Assembly (NCBI GenBank): GCA_036852015.1
Contig: JAANDG010000205.1
Coordinates: 124,001-188,000 of the forward strand
Reading direction: 5' to 3'
DNA length: 64,000 nucleotides
Source of the DNA: Pelodera strongyloides
Taxonomy: Eukaryota > Nematoda > Chromadorea > Rhabditida > Rhabditidae
Shown here: positions 1 through 13,749 of the stretch, piece after piece
How the letters are laid out: the number at the start of each line of letters is the position of its first letter
Numbering within the stretch: position 1 is the stretch's first letter
Program-made: the position numbers and the translations under genes
The notes under the pieces: generated by a model
What the model was told of the DNA's origin: nothing
The model's input: the letters and a program-made list of their open reading frames with translations, nothing else
Database searches by the model: none

Positions 1-3000
1 TTGCCAGGTTGCTCGCAGCACTCTCCTTTCGCCGGCGGTACCACAAGAAGGCGCGAGTCCGAGGGACACTCCGGGTGCAAAATCACAGAGCAATTGGCCT
101 TCAGGCACGCGGACGACGGGGCCATTGCTGGAACAATTATGGGATGAGAAAATCTTTCACTTTCACCTTTTCTCTAAATTATAAATAATAATATGTGGTA
201 AGAGCTCCGCTTTACTCGTGTCGTCCTGCCATGGGTATGTAGGAGAACAGGATAAACACTCGACTACAGTACCCGAAGACTAGTTGGCTTAGTTGGCTAG
301 TAAATATTGTTTACAGAAGTACAGGTGCATGACTAACAGACCAACAGACTAAAGATCATAAGATCTGAAGACATGTAGCGAAATACCGGCCGGTTTTTGA
401 AACGCTGCTAATTTCCTCGATGTTAGCTCGATTTTTTATTCTAATTTATGTTCATTTGCATAAGCTGCATAAGAATGCTGGTGTACTCGATGTGTTTCAA
501 AAACCGGCCGGTATTTCGTTTTAAACAAGTTTCGGGTAAGAAAAACTGTCGAATGAAAACCACACAAGTCAAAGAATAAGAAATAAGAATGCACAACCTA
601 TTCAAGTGAAACTCCTATGACACGAGAATAAAAAATCTTAGTATAGCCAAAGGGTTAAGAAATTGAAGTGCTATGGTACCGCTAGGTTAGCACAGCACCA
701 GAAGGAGCCTGGTAATGTGGTAATGGTAATACAGGCAGTCGGTAATTAGCATACGAAGGGGCACTAACGAGCTGTGCGTCCTTTAGATAATACCACAATT
801 ATACGAGACGCGCAATATCGCAATCTGTCACAATTGAGACACAAATTCTAAAAAGGCACAGAAATTGAATACAAAAAAAAACCCAATATCAACATCAATT
901 CAGTCTCGTCGTCTCAGTCAATTCCCCATTTTATACACATAATTACACTAGCTACTAAATGCAAGAAGAACATCAAACTATAGGCAAATGCTGTACCTAG
1001 TTGTAAGCTAACTAACAAGTGAGAACAACAGACCCAATAATAAGCAAAGTTACGAGTGGACGAATGGAGCTACTTCGCTCAATCATTTACTAATTAGCTA
1101 GATCATTAACTAATTAGCTCTATCATTAACTAATTAGCATTTCCTTCCTCCCAATAAAGTAATTATCCGCGCGGGCATCATCTATCATCATTAGCGGCTG
1201 AAGCCACGCACAGATCTGGCATTCGGAAATTCGGATTTAGATTTAGAACCAATAACATGTGGCAATTGGCAATGAATCTGCGAGAACAAGGACCACGCTA
1301 AAAAGCAAGCATCGAGCTTGGAACTTTAGAACTGGAAAAATAGTCGTAATATTCGAATAAGAACCGTTGAACCATATGATTCCCTCGCAAACACACAGAC
1401 TCAGACACAACCAAAAATAGAACTTTTAGTTATAGTTACACGTGAATACATTTCTTGCGTTGCATTTGCATAATATCCCCTGTACATTTCTTCGTTTGCA
1501 TCTCCCCCGTTCAGGTTCAGACCCCCAACCCCCAGTGTAAAAGTAAATGTTGAAAGTAAAGTAAAGAAGAAGTCAGACATTGCAAGACTGCAAGCGTAAC
1601 TACATCTTTCCCGGAATGTTTACCTACCAGCTAACATCGCTTTCCCCCCCTCTTCAATATAATCAGCTGTGTACGGTAACGAGGTTGACAGAAAAAAACA
1701 CAGAAAGAGTTGAAAAGGTAAAGTCTCTATTTACACTGTAATTGAGATAGGAATAGCGTATCTTTGGACGACAGAAGGAAGCTTGGCCCTTCCTAACAAC
1801 CGCAAAACTTAAACAACGAAAGGACAGGAATGGCACTTCAAATTTAAAAAAAGATCGAATTTCAATTTCAACAAGTTCACTGAGTCCACACTATTAAAGC
1901 GATCCTATGTATCCTATGCTAATTTTGTACGATTGCCGTGGACGATCGTACAAAATTAGCATAGGGTACAAAGGATTTGCTTATCATATGCAAATTTTCC
2001 AAAGGGGCTAGCATTTCGCATTTCGCTTTAAGATCTCAGATCTCCACGTCTCCACATAAGTCAGATCGCCAAAGAGTCCAGACTGTCCAGAAAACGTCTA
2101 AGACGTGTACTTGTCCAACAAGTTACCAAACGCAACAATCTACAACAGCGTCACCTTCTTTACTGCTTTTCTAGTTCCTCGACTATTCGTAAAGCATTTC
2201 TAATCAATAAAGAACCCAGATCCCCAAACCAAATCAATATTCCTCTCCCTTCCCTACAATCAGCTGATCTCCCAATCATATGATTTCCGATTCCCTAAAA
2301 GTATTCGCGCGTTCGATCTCTTCGGGGGTCATTCAGTCTTCCATCCAAGTCTCACTAGTCTCAGAAGGTCTCTCGGTCTCAGTGCTTCCTTTATTCTAGA
2401 ATCTCCCCTTCCCTCCCGTGCTTCTCATCGCGCAGCGCGCAAACAAAAAAAGAAACAACAAACAAACGCGAGGCGCCAGTTGAGATTTCTTTAGGGGGAA
2501 ACGGCTCGAACTCAGAGACTCGGGAGAAAAATGGGGCCCGCGATGGCGCCAGCCCCCCCCCCTCCCGCCCCACACACCGCTTCTCTATGTACTGTATGTG
2601 TATATACCGAGAACAGGAAGAAGAAGCACCATCAGTTGGGGGTTAGGATGATGAATTGCTCTCTCTGCATACCATGGAAGCTCATCCCGAGTGGCCGCCC
2701 TCGGGACACACCTCAATGCGGGCAAGCCGGCCAAGCATCAAAGGTGAGAAAACGATCATCGATGATGATGATAATAGACAATGGGCACTTATTTGCACAG
2801 TCCCCATAGTCAGAGTGACTAATAGGAAACACTTGGGATTCGGATATAGATATAGTACATGTACAAACTACTAACGTACTAACCGAGGATGACCCGTTGA
2901 CACATCTGATTTTCTAAAGCAACATTGTCACTGCCAGACTGTCACGTAACTCTTTGCGACAAAAAAAGAAATCACTTCCTACAATACAAAACCACCAACC

Positions 3001-6000
3001 AAACCACTCCATTAACCAATACAATCTGACAAGTACTTATACCAAAATCCCTAATATAACTAACAATTAGGTACAGTACGTCGAACGCGTAGAACAAAAC
3101 AAGTAAACAAGTAAACAAGTAAACAAGACAACTACAACTTATACGGTCAAATACAGATACAGCGTATGAATCGAGTGTAAGTGCGTACCAGTTCCAGTGT
3201 TCCAGTAACAGTCATCAATCATTAGCAAGAAATAAGAAACCCAAATCGGGTTGGAAAAAGGAGCCGACGAGCCGATAGACTATAGCGGCAACAAAACAAA
3301 CGCGAATCAATCAAACTCACACATTCGCACTTTTCTTTTAGAAAATTTGAAGTGGAAAGGAAGATAACTTTGCTGAGCTCAATATGTCAATATAATATAA
3401 ATATAAACATAACACTGACTTATTATGGATAAGCAAACATTGCAAAAAATTATGTGTGCGCGTACTAGATGAAAGGGTGAGCGATGCGACACCCGGTATG
3501 TGAAACGTTTCACAGCTAAGCTAACGCATAGCATACGAAAAAGCAGCATGAACATTGACTAACGAACTAACATAACATATCATATGCAACAACGACTAGA
3601 GAAAGCTAATATAACAACAACGTACTTTCATTTCTTATTAACTTATACTTTTTCGGTCTGACAACGAGAGCTAAGTATCTAAGGGCACATGCAACAAAAG
3701 GTATGGACCATCACACCATGCCCAATCACAAACAAAAGGGATATTACCCAGGCAGCATAAAAGCTAGGAACCCACCCACATCCACATCATATTCATATTT
3801 TAAAGTAACCAAACTACCAAAGCACTTTTAATTCTTCAAGGTGTTCCTTTAAACAAAAATACCCCGCCGCCTACGTAGTTCTCCTAGTCATAGGAAAAGG
3901 AATGTATTTAAAAAGGAAAACGATAGTTGTTCTTGTTATGCCATATATTTTTGAACCGTGACTCAACAAGCTGATATTTGATTCCTCAAAACAACCAAGA
4001 AAAGACAGAAATAGAAAAGAAAGAAAAACACGTAATATGCCGAGCAAAGTCTCGTGAACGAGCTTTTTGGGGCACGATTTAATTTCATGAAATTAGAAGA
4101 AAAAAGAATCCTTCAGTCAGACAAACATCACTTAAACTCTAAAGAGAGAGAGAGAGTGAGAGAGGAGAGAGAGACAGAGAGAGACAGAGAGAGAAATTTA
4201 AAAAAAAAACAGTGATAAAGGGAACCGCAGTTATGAATTATGAATGAGGCAAAACACACATAGTTTGTGTTGCATATTCTTTATCAACACAAAATTTACT
4301 AAATTATTAAATAAATGAAAATCTTCATTAGGGCTTTAAATTACAGGCCCAAGTAAAACTGTAAAACCTTACTTGGGCGTAAAACCTAAAAAAAAAGTAG
4401 TTCATAGTCCCACAAACAAAACCAAAAGATTAAAAGAACATATGTGAAATTGAAATTGGACAATAGGAGTCTTTCTTACACATGAAAACCGACAAAAGTA
4501 TTAGGAAATCGAAGAAAATCAATGGGGTTTTCCGTTTTTCAATGCCGAATCAGCTGATTGGCAATTGAGACATAAAATCACACACACAACACATACATAA
4601 CATAACATAACAAACAGATTCATAGCTTAGTTTAAAGCGGTAAATGACAAGTGGCTCGTGTTCAGGGAAAGAAAAGGAGTTCGTAAACAAAAAGGACAAC
4701 AATACATCATGTGTTTTTGGAGTTAATCTTTCCTTACACCAACTTTTCTTTATGTTTCCGTAAAATGCCCAGACATTTAGCTCAAATCAAAGTATTCAAC
4801 TTTAATATTAAAGATCTAACAGTATTAGCCTCTTTCAAAAAGTCTAAAAAAAATTAATAAATTATTAGACTCTTCTGTGTGCACATCATAGATGTTCTTA
4901 ATATCAATTTACACTTACATATGTCTATAACGCTGTGTAAACTAACCAAATTTCCCAACATTTCACCTTAAATGCCAAAAATTCAAGGCTTAAAGGTCTA
5001 TAATCATCATTGTTTTTGTGACGCAAAATAGTGTCCGACACAACAAATTCAACACATGGCAGAACACGGTTGTTTTAAAAGTCAAAACAACAGAGAGCCA
5101 AGAGCCAGCACATGAGCTGTGGAAATAGTGGAAACCCCCCACAGGCACCGGGCTGCAAGCCTGGAACATTAAAGCGAAATACCGGCCGGTTTCTGAAATG
5201 CATTGCCTACACCTGCTTTCTTATGCAGCATATGCAAATGAGCAAAAATTAGAATAAAAACTAGACCCCAATTAGACCCCACTTTGCATAAATGCATACG
5301 AATGCCAGTACTTGAGATGCGTTTCAAAAACCGGTAGTATTTAGCTTTAAGAAAAAAATGGACGCGGGACCCTTGATTCTACGTGCTACTACGCTACTAC
5401 CGTACTAAATCGACCTATTCAAATGACGAACTTTTCGAAGCTAGGCAGACAATAGATAAGATACAGATTCATCCAAATAGCTAGTATACACGACAGAAAG
5501 CCAAACGACATACAGATACTTCCAAAAATTAGTGGGCTCATAGGAAAGAGAAAAGGAAACAATTAAAAGGTCCAGAGAACAAAATGAGGGCCTAAGGACG
5601 AAGGAAGGCATCAAACAAGGGAATAGGGTCGTTAAAATTGACATTGGCAACAAAACAAGAGCCAAGGCATCTCTTGGACTAAGGACCATTTTAACCAAGT
5701 TGAATTTTCTCACAACAAACCGTACAGAGGCCGTATTCACCAACACACAGGGAGCCCTTCCTAGGTTCACGAGCGTTCTGAATCTCTTCTGCTCGCGCTG
5801 TCTAGGCGCTCTTTAGCTCCCTGGGGAGGCCAGGGAGGGCTCCCTGCGTGTTGGTGAATACAGCCTCAGTTGTGAAACGATTGCGATTACATTGCGCATA
5901 TATTAAAATGGACCAACAATGATTCAAAAATAAAAAATAAAGAAGAAAAGGAAAGACTAACCTTTACAAACTCCGACCTCTTCCTGGCTGTGCTGAACAC

Positions 6001-9000
6001 ACTGTAATCGGGATTCGCAAACGCCAACGCTAGGACCACACGATTCTCCGGAAGCGCGAACGCAAACCTGAAAACGGAAAAGATGCATAACACGAAGAAG
6101 GCCAGATGTCATATTCACCCCAAAGTCGGGAAATGTTCCCCCGGGGAGGGGGGGGGGAGCTTCCTCTCAAACCAATCTTCACCTACGTATGTTTATGGTT
6201 AGATTGGTTAGCACGTTCTATGAATTCAGAATAGGACCAGAGACCGTATTCGGACCATTTGTGAAATAAAAGACGAGAAACACTCGATTTTCATCTCTCA
6301 TTTTTCATTGAAATTTCAAAGCGAAATAGCAGCCGGTTTTTGAAACACACCGAGTAGACCAGCATTCTTATGCAGCTCATGCAAATGAACCTAAATTAAA
6401 ATAGAAAATCGAGCTAAATTCGAGCAAATTAGTAAATAGGGAAGAATTCAGCTATGCACAATGCATTTCCAGATCCGGCTGGCATTTCGCTTTAAACTAA
6501 GAACATTCCAGACATCACTACTCGACGATAATTACAAGGAATATCATGACGCAAAACACTGTAGTCTGTAGTAGTTCTTTCAACTCTATCTACTCCGCTC
6601 CACTGACACGACACGACACGACACGACGCCTATGCATATTCAACCTTTAGCGCCACAACAAATACATAACATTTTCAATGACAAATTTCTCCACTAACCC
6701 CTAGACCCTGAGACCATCAGTCTCTCTCCAATCAATCAATCAATACAAAAGGTCTGCAAGCATGTTGTGTGGCAAGGATGGACCCAGACCCTATTCTGAC
6801 TCTCGGATTCTCTCCCTCTCCCAGTCCTACAAATTCCCGTTTCTTGAGTTTGCAAACAATAGAGAGAGAAATAGAGAAAGAGAGGGAGAGAGAGAAATAG
6901 AGAAAGAGAGGGAGAGGGAAATAAAGAGGTGGCAGAGAGAGACCCAATGAACCATCAAACTAGAGAGAGGTAGAGAGGTAGAGATAAAGGGAAACAAAAG
7001 ATCAAACTTATTAAAGAGATTATAGAGATATAGACAGTCAGGAAAGTCCACACTTGATACAATGTCCTTGAACGATCACTATATCAAACAAGAAGTTGCG
7101 AGATCGAAATAAAATTCATCCAGAGTTTATATGTGCGGGATATAACTCTCCAGAAATAAGATAAGAATTTAACATTTCTGACTTTAACTGATCACAAATT
7201 AAACTGATGCCCATGTCAGACAGTGAGACTAAAAGCCATGAAATTTTTAAAATAAGAAACACCGTATTCGAGCATCAAGAGATTAAGGATAGGCTTGAGC
7301 TATCGTGCTTACGGTAGTACTAAAAGTGATAAAGTGATAAAGTGTACCGGGTTATATCAACCGAATCCGCAGAAACGGTGCACCGGGGTCCGGTTCATTT
7401 CTGAAGCCGGACGAACTGGCCTTTAAACTTCCCGGAGGCCAATTTTCTCGGGAAGCCGATTTATCTCCGCTAGTTTTACCCAGCTACCAACTTTTACACC
7501 TTTGGTGAGGTGAAGGGGTTCCGGGCCGGGCTCGAACCAGCGACCGGTGGCGTGGAACAAGGCGATTGCCACTGTGCCACGCCCCCCTTACAGTAGTACT
7601 AATTCCATTTTTTCATCTCTTTGTCAAAGTCGTCAAAGCCCAGCACCTTCGTGATATAATTAATCTTTATTCTAAAAAACAAACTCTCTCACTACGCTTT
7701 AGCTGTTCCCTATCCATGTTTACCACAAATAGCATATGTTAATGTCATTCGTACTAGTGTCAAAGGCACTAATACTCTCACAAGGCTGGCAAGAGTAAGT
7801 GATGCGTTCACAATATACAACTTCCAACCCCTGGGGCATATTAATAAAAAAACGCCGCAAAGGAAAGGGTTAAAAAAAGAACGAACATCGCGACTCAGAG
7901 ATCATTCGACTTATTCAAACTAGTAAGGATAAGCGACACTAACACTATAAAAGTGGAAATCCACCCCCTAACTTATCTTATTCTATAAAAGGGTAACTGT
8001 AGTGTGCGCTAGCACTCAAGTTACGGAAGTAGAATTCGACTAAATTGTTCCGCTTTGGATGTAAAAGGCCGCATCTCAAATTAGAATATTCGCATATAAA
8101 ATACCGGTGTATGTTTTCATTCGTATTCGTAAAGATTTTCACCTACGTTACAGACGTTTCATTATGGAAAGACGCCACAGGCGGAGTAGCCGGCTGGTAG
8201 TTCTATAACGTTCCGTTCCAGCAGCACAAAATAAGGTAAAGTTACCCGACCAGAGGCCACATTCACTACTAAATTTCTTCAAGGAATGGGGAACTATGGA
8301 CAGGGAATAGTATTCTAATTCTAAAGTGAAGGTGAGTTCACCGGCACCCTCGGGGAAATGAGTGGTGAATATGGCAGATGGCATTAGGTAAAGAAAAACT
8401 AATGCTTAAAGACGAGAGCAGTACTTACGAATACTAGAAGCCAATACAGTTAAGGTTTCCCTAAATGTAAGCTTAATTTACCTTAGTTTGATTAGTTCCG
8501 AAGCAATTTCCATGGACTACCGCCACGTCAAAAATCGACTTCCTAATTATGTTTCCATCATAAAAACGCACCAAATATCTTCCCATCTAATTATAACTGT
8601 AACAAGAGGCTCAGTTCCCTCATACTCATTTGCTCCCAACTAAAGCAAGGGTAATAAAAACGGGAGTCGCATGCGCAGAGCGGAACAAATTCCCGTTGCT
8701 CAACGCTCGTAAAATAGACAATGAATGATCATCCGAATCTTGAATTAATAGTTAAATAGCGAGAAAGCGCAACATTGAATCTTATGCGATGGATGCCACA
8801 CGAAAAACAACAAGGGATAACTATTAAGTTTAAACATAGTTTAAACATAATGCGTATTATCATAATACGCACCGCATTTTTTTGCATTAGTAATTACTAC
8901 TCGTATTATTCCCATCAACGACCTGCATTTATTTATGTCAGATTTCCTTTCAAATAAAAACAGAAAGTAGCACTACAAAAATAGTATCTACTTTGAGGCT

Positions 9001-10233
9001 TAATGATCAAGCAGTCAAGCATCGATGTCAAATAAAATAAAGTACACCTGTGTACATATAGAGAATCATGCACAAAAAGTTGATTCGGTGTTGAATAATC
9101 AAATCTACTACTGTCTACAAGTCTACAAGCCATGGAATGCGTGAGGAAATTCAAACTGTCAGTTGCTAGTTGACTGTTGACTAGTTAACTAGCAATGGTA
9201 ACGAGATTACGGTACCCGTTTAAACACAGATGCACTATCTTCGAACGGAGCACGAAGTTTGTTAAAATCGCTACAACCCTTCCTTCCCTTCAACAAGTTC
9301 CCCTAGTTTTATTAACTCGATTTTTTTCCCTTCAAATTTCAACGCGTATGGCGGATCACATGTTGCCTCAAATTTCCAGTGGCCCACACAAAAACGAATA
9401 AAAAGTATCCAAATTCTTTTTACGACTCGAGAGGGTTGGTCCAACAATTAGGCGCGGGGAGGTCGTAAGGGGACACCCAATTCACTATGGGGAAACGAGG
9501 AGAACCCTCCCTAAATGCCTGAATCTCTCTCAGCTGTGGTGAAGTCCGCGTGCTAGAGGCTCACTCCTTACACTAGTGAATACGCTGTCGGCCGCAACAA
9601 AAATTGTTTGATCAGTGTCGAATTACCATTGCGCAAAAGGAACAATTTGCCCGTTGAAAAGGGGCCAGTGAATTTATAAAAAAAATTAAGGATACGACGA
9701 AATGAAACGGGCTCATACAACCGTTACAAAGAAACCTAAACTAAGACAATAATATAAAGGGTTTGGGTTAATAGAAGAGTAATGAGTAAACTTGACACAA
9801 TAAAGAAAAGCATGCGCAGAAGCAATATTAAAGGAAAAATACATTACAATGTAAGATCAAAAACGGGTGTCGATATAATTATTAAGATAAAAACTAACTG
9901 GACAACAGCCGCATATGTCTGTCAAGGTTCGTGTACAATGTGACACCGATGGACATCGCGGGCATTGCGAAGGACACTGAAAAGGAATAATGAGCTAAAA
10001 ATGTTCGACAATCATTTTCAAACAAAAACTCTCCTCACCACCAAGCAGCATACAAAATACAAGGAACTATGGCAAACTAATTGGAGAAGTGCAAAAGGAT
10101 TAAAGAACAGAACATTACAACTGATATCAAAGCTCACCTTATCCTGTGATACTGAGGCCTGAACCTGCAGGACCATAAAGGCCAAAGCCCAAAAGAGGAT
10201 CCAAAAAGCCGGCAGTCTTGAGCGGGCCGGCAT
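1..10233 (-). CDS. crm-1: CRIM1/crm-1-like cysteine-rich secreted or membrane protein (5' part, runs off left edge)
   Basis: Exons 10138-10233, 9899-9976, 5962-6067 and <1-127 join in phase (0, 0, 1). Exon 1 encodes 32 residues: basic MPARSRLP, then a long hydrophobic stretch, a good signal peptide. Exon 2 starts after TTTTCAG and carries Cys-Pro repeats ending in CGCCP; exon 3 continues with VCVRASGESCGPSVGVCESR. Together they match the IGFBP-type N-terminal module of CRIM1. Exon 4 has the pattern CLKANC...HPECPSDS...PPAKGECCEQPG, which aligns with the first Cys-rich repeat after the IGFBP module in CRIM1. CRIM1 proteins bind or modulate BMP ligands at the cell surface or in the secretory path; C. 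elegans crm-1 acts in body-size BMP signalling. The linker of about 60 residues present in vertebrates between IGFBP and this repeat was not found. Further VWC repeats and the membrane segment should lie left of the window. Kielin, chordin or BMPER relatives are less likely because of the IGFBP half. Confidence 0.85.
376..529. mobile_element. Family B element, copy 1
   Basis: From GCGAAATACCGGCCGG to CCGGCCGGTATTTCGTTTTAA, with an internal deletion in the left half. It lies in crm-1 intron 3. Confidence 0.85.
1894..2031. mobile_element. Family A palindromic TTAA element, copy 1 (left arm deleted)
   Basis: Ends TTAA on both sides. The left arm jumps from TTAAAGCG to ATCCTATGTATCC; the right arm is complete. 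It lies in crm-1 intron 3. Confidence 0.9.
5169..5350. mobile_element. Family B element, copy 2 (B' subtype)
   Basis: TTAA-ended, with ends of family B but a distinct middle containing CTAGACCCCAATTAGACCCC. The same subtype is at 22776 and 49440. Confidence 0.88.
5726..5868. mobile_element. Family D inverted-repeat element, copy 1
   Basis: Ends AGAGGCCGTATTCACCAAC and its reverse complement; inner arms GGGAGCCC/GGGCTCCC. Confidence 0.88.
6318..6496. mobile_element. Family B element, copy 3
   Basis: Diverged ends; the inner CGAGCTAAATTCGAGCAAATTAG block is conserved. It lies in crm-1 intron 2. Confidence 0.82.
7512..7587 (-). repeat. tRNA-like sequence (crm-1 intron 2)
   Basis: On the minus strand an A box TGGCACAGTGG (7569-7579) and a B box GGTTCGAGCCC (7528-7538) are at tRNA spacing. 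No complete cloverleaf could be folded by eye, so it is a tRNA pseudogene or SINE head. Confidence 0.65.
8251..8375. mobile_element. Family D-related inverted-repeat element (crm-1 intron 2)
   Basis: Ends CAGAGGCCACATTCACTAC and GTGGTGAATATGGCAG. Confidence 0.7.
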
Positions 10234-10522
10234 TGCACAGCCACAGTAAGATGGCCGGGCAAGGGCGGGCCCAGATGTTCGCCCTGTCTGCGCCTCTCCG
10301 GGGGCAGTAGCGCGTGGTCGCCTTTCACCTGTGGACCACAGTGCTTTTTCGGACTCCTACTCCGCTCCCTGAAGAGTACACACGGATGTCTCTTCCTCTC
10401 TCAGGTATGACTTCTCTCTCACGATACCGCACCGAAGGAAGCTCTTGTTATGCCGCCTTCGAGGCGACAATGCGTCAAGATTGCGGCAGGAGTACACCAG
10501 TTAGGCGCCGCTCAGGTAGCTT
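10234..10522 (-). promoter_or_regulatory. ATG-free GC-rich leader and putative splice acceptor upstream of crm-1
   Basis: On the minus strand a TTTCAG acceptor-like site ends at 10523-10524 and is followed by about 290 GC-rich bases without any ATG until the crm-1 start at 10233. This fits a trans-spliced or cis-spliced 5' UTR. A CACAG/GTGAAAGG donor-like sequence lies inside, so the leader may contain an intron. RNA evidence is needed to tell these apart. Confidence 0.4.
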
Positions 10523-12379
10523 CTGAAATCATAGTGGTAGAAAGACTAGTGATCAGATAAAAAACACAGCGAAATTTTTACTTATCCATGCTTAGTGACC
10601 AACCACACTACAAATGAGTTTTAGCACGAACCAGCAAATAAATGGCCAATGTTCATGTCAGGATATTCAGAAATAGAAAAGGTATAGTAAAATCAAACAC
10701 ATCAATGACTATATACCAAACAAATTTCAAGCACAAAAAAATACAAAAATAATGCGATAAATGTGTGTATATACGGTAGATTGTGTATAACTTGCACTAA
10801 ACTACAAGGAAATACGGTAATTTGGTCACAATTTAGCATGAGCGAAGTTACACAAAACACACTGACCCACTTTGCCAAACAAATAGTTTTGAACTATATA
10901 GAAAACTAAATGAGGATGTCATATTTTGACGGAGTTTCCATAAAATATATCAACGACATTTACTAAGGATCTTCACTTTCTTTGGCGCTGCAAAATTTAT
11001 CAGGGGCAGTGCGCTTCTGAAATCCGCTCATATTTCTTCCGGAAAAGAAACTAAAGTGATAGATCTTACAGGAGGAACTATGACTTTATGGTCAGTGAAA
11101 ACAGAGGCAAATGTACATACATATGTATGTGGAAACCACAAACAATCGACAATGCGTATGCGTTGATCACTAAAATCATGAGTTGTGTGCGTGGTGTGCA
11201 GTGCTGATCGCAGCAACGCCGCGGCGTAAAGCTCAAGCCTAAACAAACAGAAACCGTGAGGAGTCACTTGCAAAACCCCCCACCAACATAACCAAACTAT
11301 TGACTGGTCTCATAATCACATGGAAGTTTGTTAAAGCGGCATGGACACAGGGTGGAACAAAAGTTGCATATAATAGATCCTGCGGTCGCCCAGCGTAGGC
11401 TATACACACCATGTACCAGACCGTGTGTATCACTCGCGTTGAACTATAGTGCTAAGACCCACAAATGTTTAGGGTATTACAGAAACGCGATTGTGGAGGC
11501 TTAAAATTCTATATTTATTTACTCCCCAATTTCGGCAGCTATGCGTCCTGACCAACGTATAAACTTACTATATATATATTACGAGACAAGAAAAAGTAGC
11601 AAACGGAATAGTAACAATAAAGCTACAATATAAATCCCTTATTTGCACTAAAATAAAACATGCGGACACTAAAGTGAGTTGCCAAATCAAACAAAATAAA
11701 ATGTGAGTTTCAGTCGATTGATAGGCCATAAGTCATAAATAACGCTATATAATCTACATGGAACACTTATTGAGTGTTTGTTGGACTTTGAAGAACTAAA
11801 CTGACTCTAGCTATCATTCAGCGCACGTAAAGCGCGCGAATCACTAGCGGCACACGAGCACACCATTCAAACAGTTCTTTACTTAGAAACAAAGCATAAC
11901 GTCACTAAATTTACACGAATTCCCAAATGTATCAAAAGTTTTTTTTTTTGGCCTGACAGAAGTTGGACAAGTACTGAGTCTACAATTATATTTTTTTTAA
12001 GTTATATGTCTAAGTTTCTCTCTAGACATCATGATCTTTTTATAATGACTGAGAATACCAAACTCTATAAAACGCGATAAACTATTTGTGAGGCACTATG
12101 CAGGCATGCAGTGTACGCTGTACGCCCATGTAGTAATAATAGTCAAAAACCACCTAGCTTTAATTGTAAGACATCATACAGACTCGTATATGCTTATTCT
12201 ACAAGAAACCAAATAAAAAATACAGCAAATAAATGCCAAAATATCCTTTTGTAATATTTCCTCAACTAGACTTGATTAGTGATCAGCTGATTGATTAGTG
12301 ATAAGGCATTGAGAAGAAAAGTATTAGAAGTTTATAAAGAGAAGAGAGAAAGTGATGAAGATGAGCGGAGAAAAATAAA

Positions 12380-12440
12380 TAGAGAGAGCAAGAGAGAGAG
12401 AGAGCAAGAGAGAGAGAGAGCAAGAGAGAGAGAGAGAGAG

Positions 12441-12474
<34 letters not shown>

Positions 12475-12475
12475 C
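12380..12475 (+). repeat. GA-rich microsatellite
   Basis: GAGAGA tract with regularly spaced CAAGAG interruptions. Similar GA or CT runs are at 4141-4196, 6858-6945, 15502-15536, 16415-16453, 18331-18366 and 22533-22594. They account for several Arg/Glu-rich or Ser/Leu-rich open frames. Confidence 0.9.
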
Positions 12476-13147
12476 ACGAAAGGGTTACATATAGTTCAGG
12501 ATCCCAGTCTGTACTTTGCAAGAATGTTTTTCCTTGCATTGCTGAAGGCTTGTGTTAGTGGTTGGCGTATTTTCTATTAATCGACAAAGAGGGTCATCAT
12601 TTTCTGCCATTTACTTCATGGAAGAGACTAAATTTAAATCTTACCAAGATAAACTACGTAAGATAAACTCTCGCTGTCTCAGTTCAAAAAGGGTACTTCC
12701 CCTATCTCCAAAGTCTATAGTTCTACTGGTTTATTTGAATACCCTTCGTCCAAAAAAGGCTCTAGCATTGAAAGTGCGTGTGAAGAAAACGATAAGCAGA
12801 GCACCATAATGAGAAAGAAGGGCTTGTGAAAATGTACCAGTAGCCAGTAGCAAAAAAAAGACAAGACGTTCAAATAATACATTTAAAAAGAGACTTGTTT
12901 CGAGTTGTTCAGTTACAAAACTTTGTGTTTATGCTTGTCTTTAGACATCGATGATCGATCTAGCATTTATAGAAAGCCGCGCATTACAGGCCAACTCATA
13001 AAGTTTTAGAAACATTGCAAGTTTTGTAAAATTCTACAGCCTCGGCCTATTCATAAACCTACTGTTAGATATGTGTAAATATTACAACTCGTTATGATAC
13101 TCAAAATATATTAAAGGAATAATATAAAAAAGACAAAATAGTAAAAT

Positions 13148-13258
13148 TTCAAGTTTGATGTGTCTACTTCAAGCAGGTTCAGCTCAGTCCTGAGGTGTTA
13201 CCTTGTAGCCCGCACCCTGTGTATCTCCTCCCGCATTATATTACTTGATTGACTTAGC
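13148..13258 (+). repeat. Dispersed repeat, copy 1 of 2
   Basis: Shares with 14361-14485 the blocks CTTCAAGCAGGTTCAGCTCA, AGCCCGCACCCTG and ATTACTTGATTG at similar spacing. Unknown origin. Confidence 0.75.
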
Positions 13259-13560
13259 GATAAGCGTGCTCAAAACGCGCTTTCTAACACCAAACACAGT
13301 GCCGCAACCCCGCGAAATTGTCGATAAACATAAATAAAGAATATGATATTTCACACTGATAAGCCGATGGGTTTAAACAGTCATGCACATGAGAAAAATG
13401 AAGTTTTAATACTATTAATATTAAGTCTGTGCTACACATAATGAAAGAGCATAACATAATTACTGTCTGGGGTAATCGAATGCTAATTTGCTCGAATGTA
13501 ATCGGAAGATTTACATCACGAACATAATTACTGTCATGAGCACATGAGCTCGATAATACC

Positions 13561-13749
13561 TTAAAGCGAAGTAACGGCCGGTTTTTAAACGCAACAAGTA
13601 CGTCAGCATTTGCATGCAGCATATCAGCATATGCAAATGAACATAAATTAGAATAAAAAATCGCTCTACATTCGAGCAAATTAGCATAAATTCCTAGGAA
13701 TTCAATTGTGCTCTATGCGTTTCAGAAACCGGCCGGTATTTCGCTTTAA
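13561..13749. mobile_element. Family B element, copy 4
   Basis: TTAA to TTAA, 189 bp, with both CCGGCC-type ends. Confidence 0.92.

Larger units (their letters stand above)
128..5961 (-). other. crm-1 intron 3 (5.8 kb)
   Basis: No coding exon could be supported here after looking for Cys-dense frames next to acceptor sites. The stretch holds copies of TTAA-ended families A (1894-2031) and B (376-529, 5169-5350), an inverted-repeat element at 5726-5868, a GA-rich run near 4141-4196, and otherwise AT-rich DNA. A GC-richer patch at 2380-2740 has a donor-like AAAG/GTGAGAA on the plus strand at about 2741 but no convincing protein. Confidence 0.5.
6068..9898 (-). other. crm-1 intron 2 (3.8 kb)
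   Basis: No exon recognised. It holds a family-B element at 6318-6496, GA-rich repeats near 6858-6945, a tRNA-like sequence at 7512-7587, and an inverted-repeat element at 8251-8375. The rest is AT-rich and featureless to the eye. Confidence 0.5.

Noticed and set aside
12552..12809. 85-codon plus-strand frame
   Set aside because: Lys/Ser/Leu-rich without a recognisable domain; candidate splice sites inside would leave an intron of only about 25 nt.
13284..13679. 131-codon open frame on the minus strand
   Set aside because: It begins inside a family B element and has no coding-like composition.
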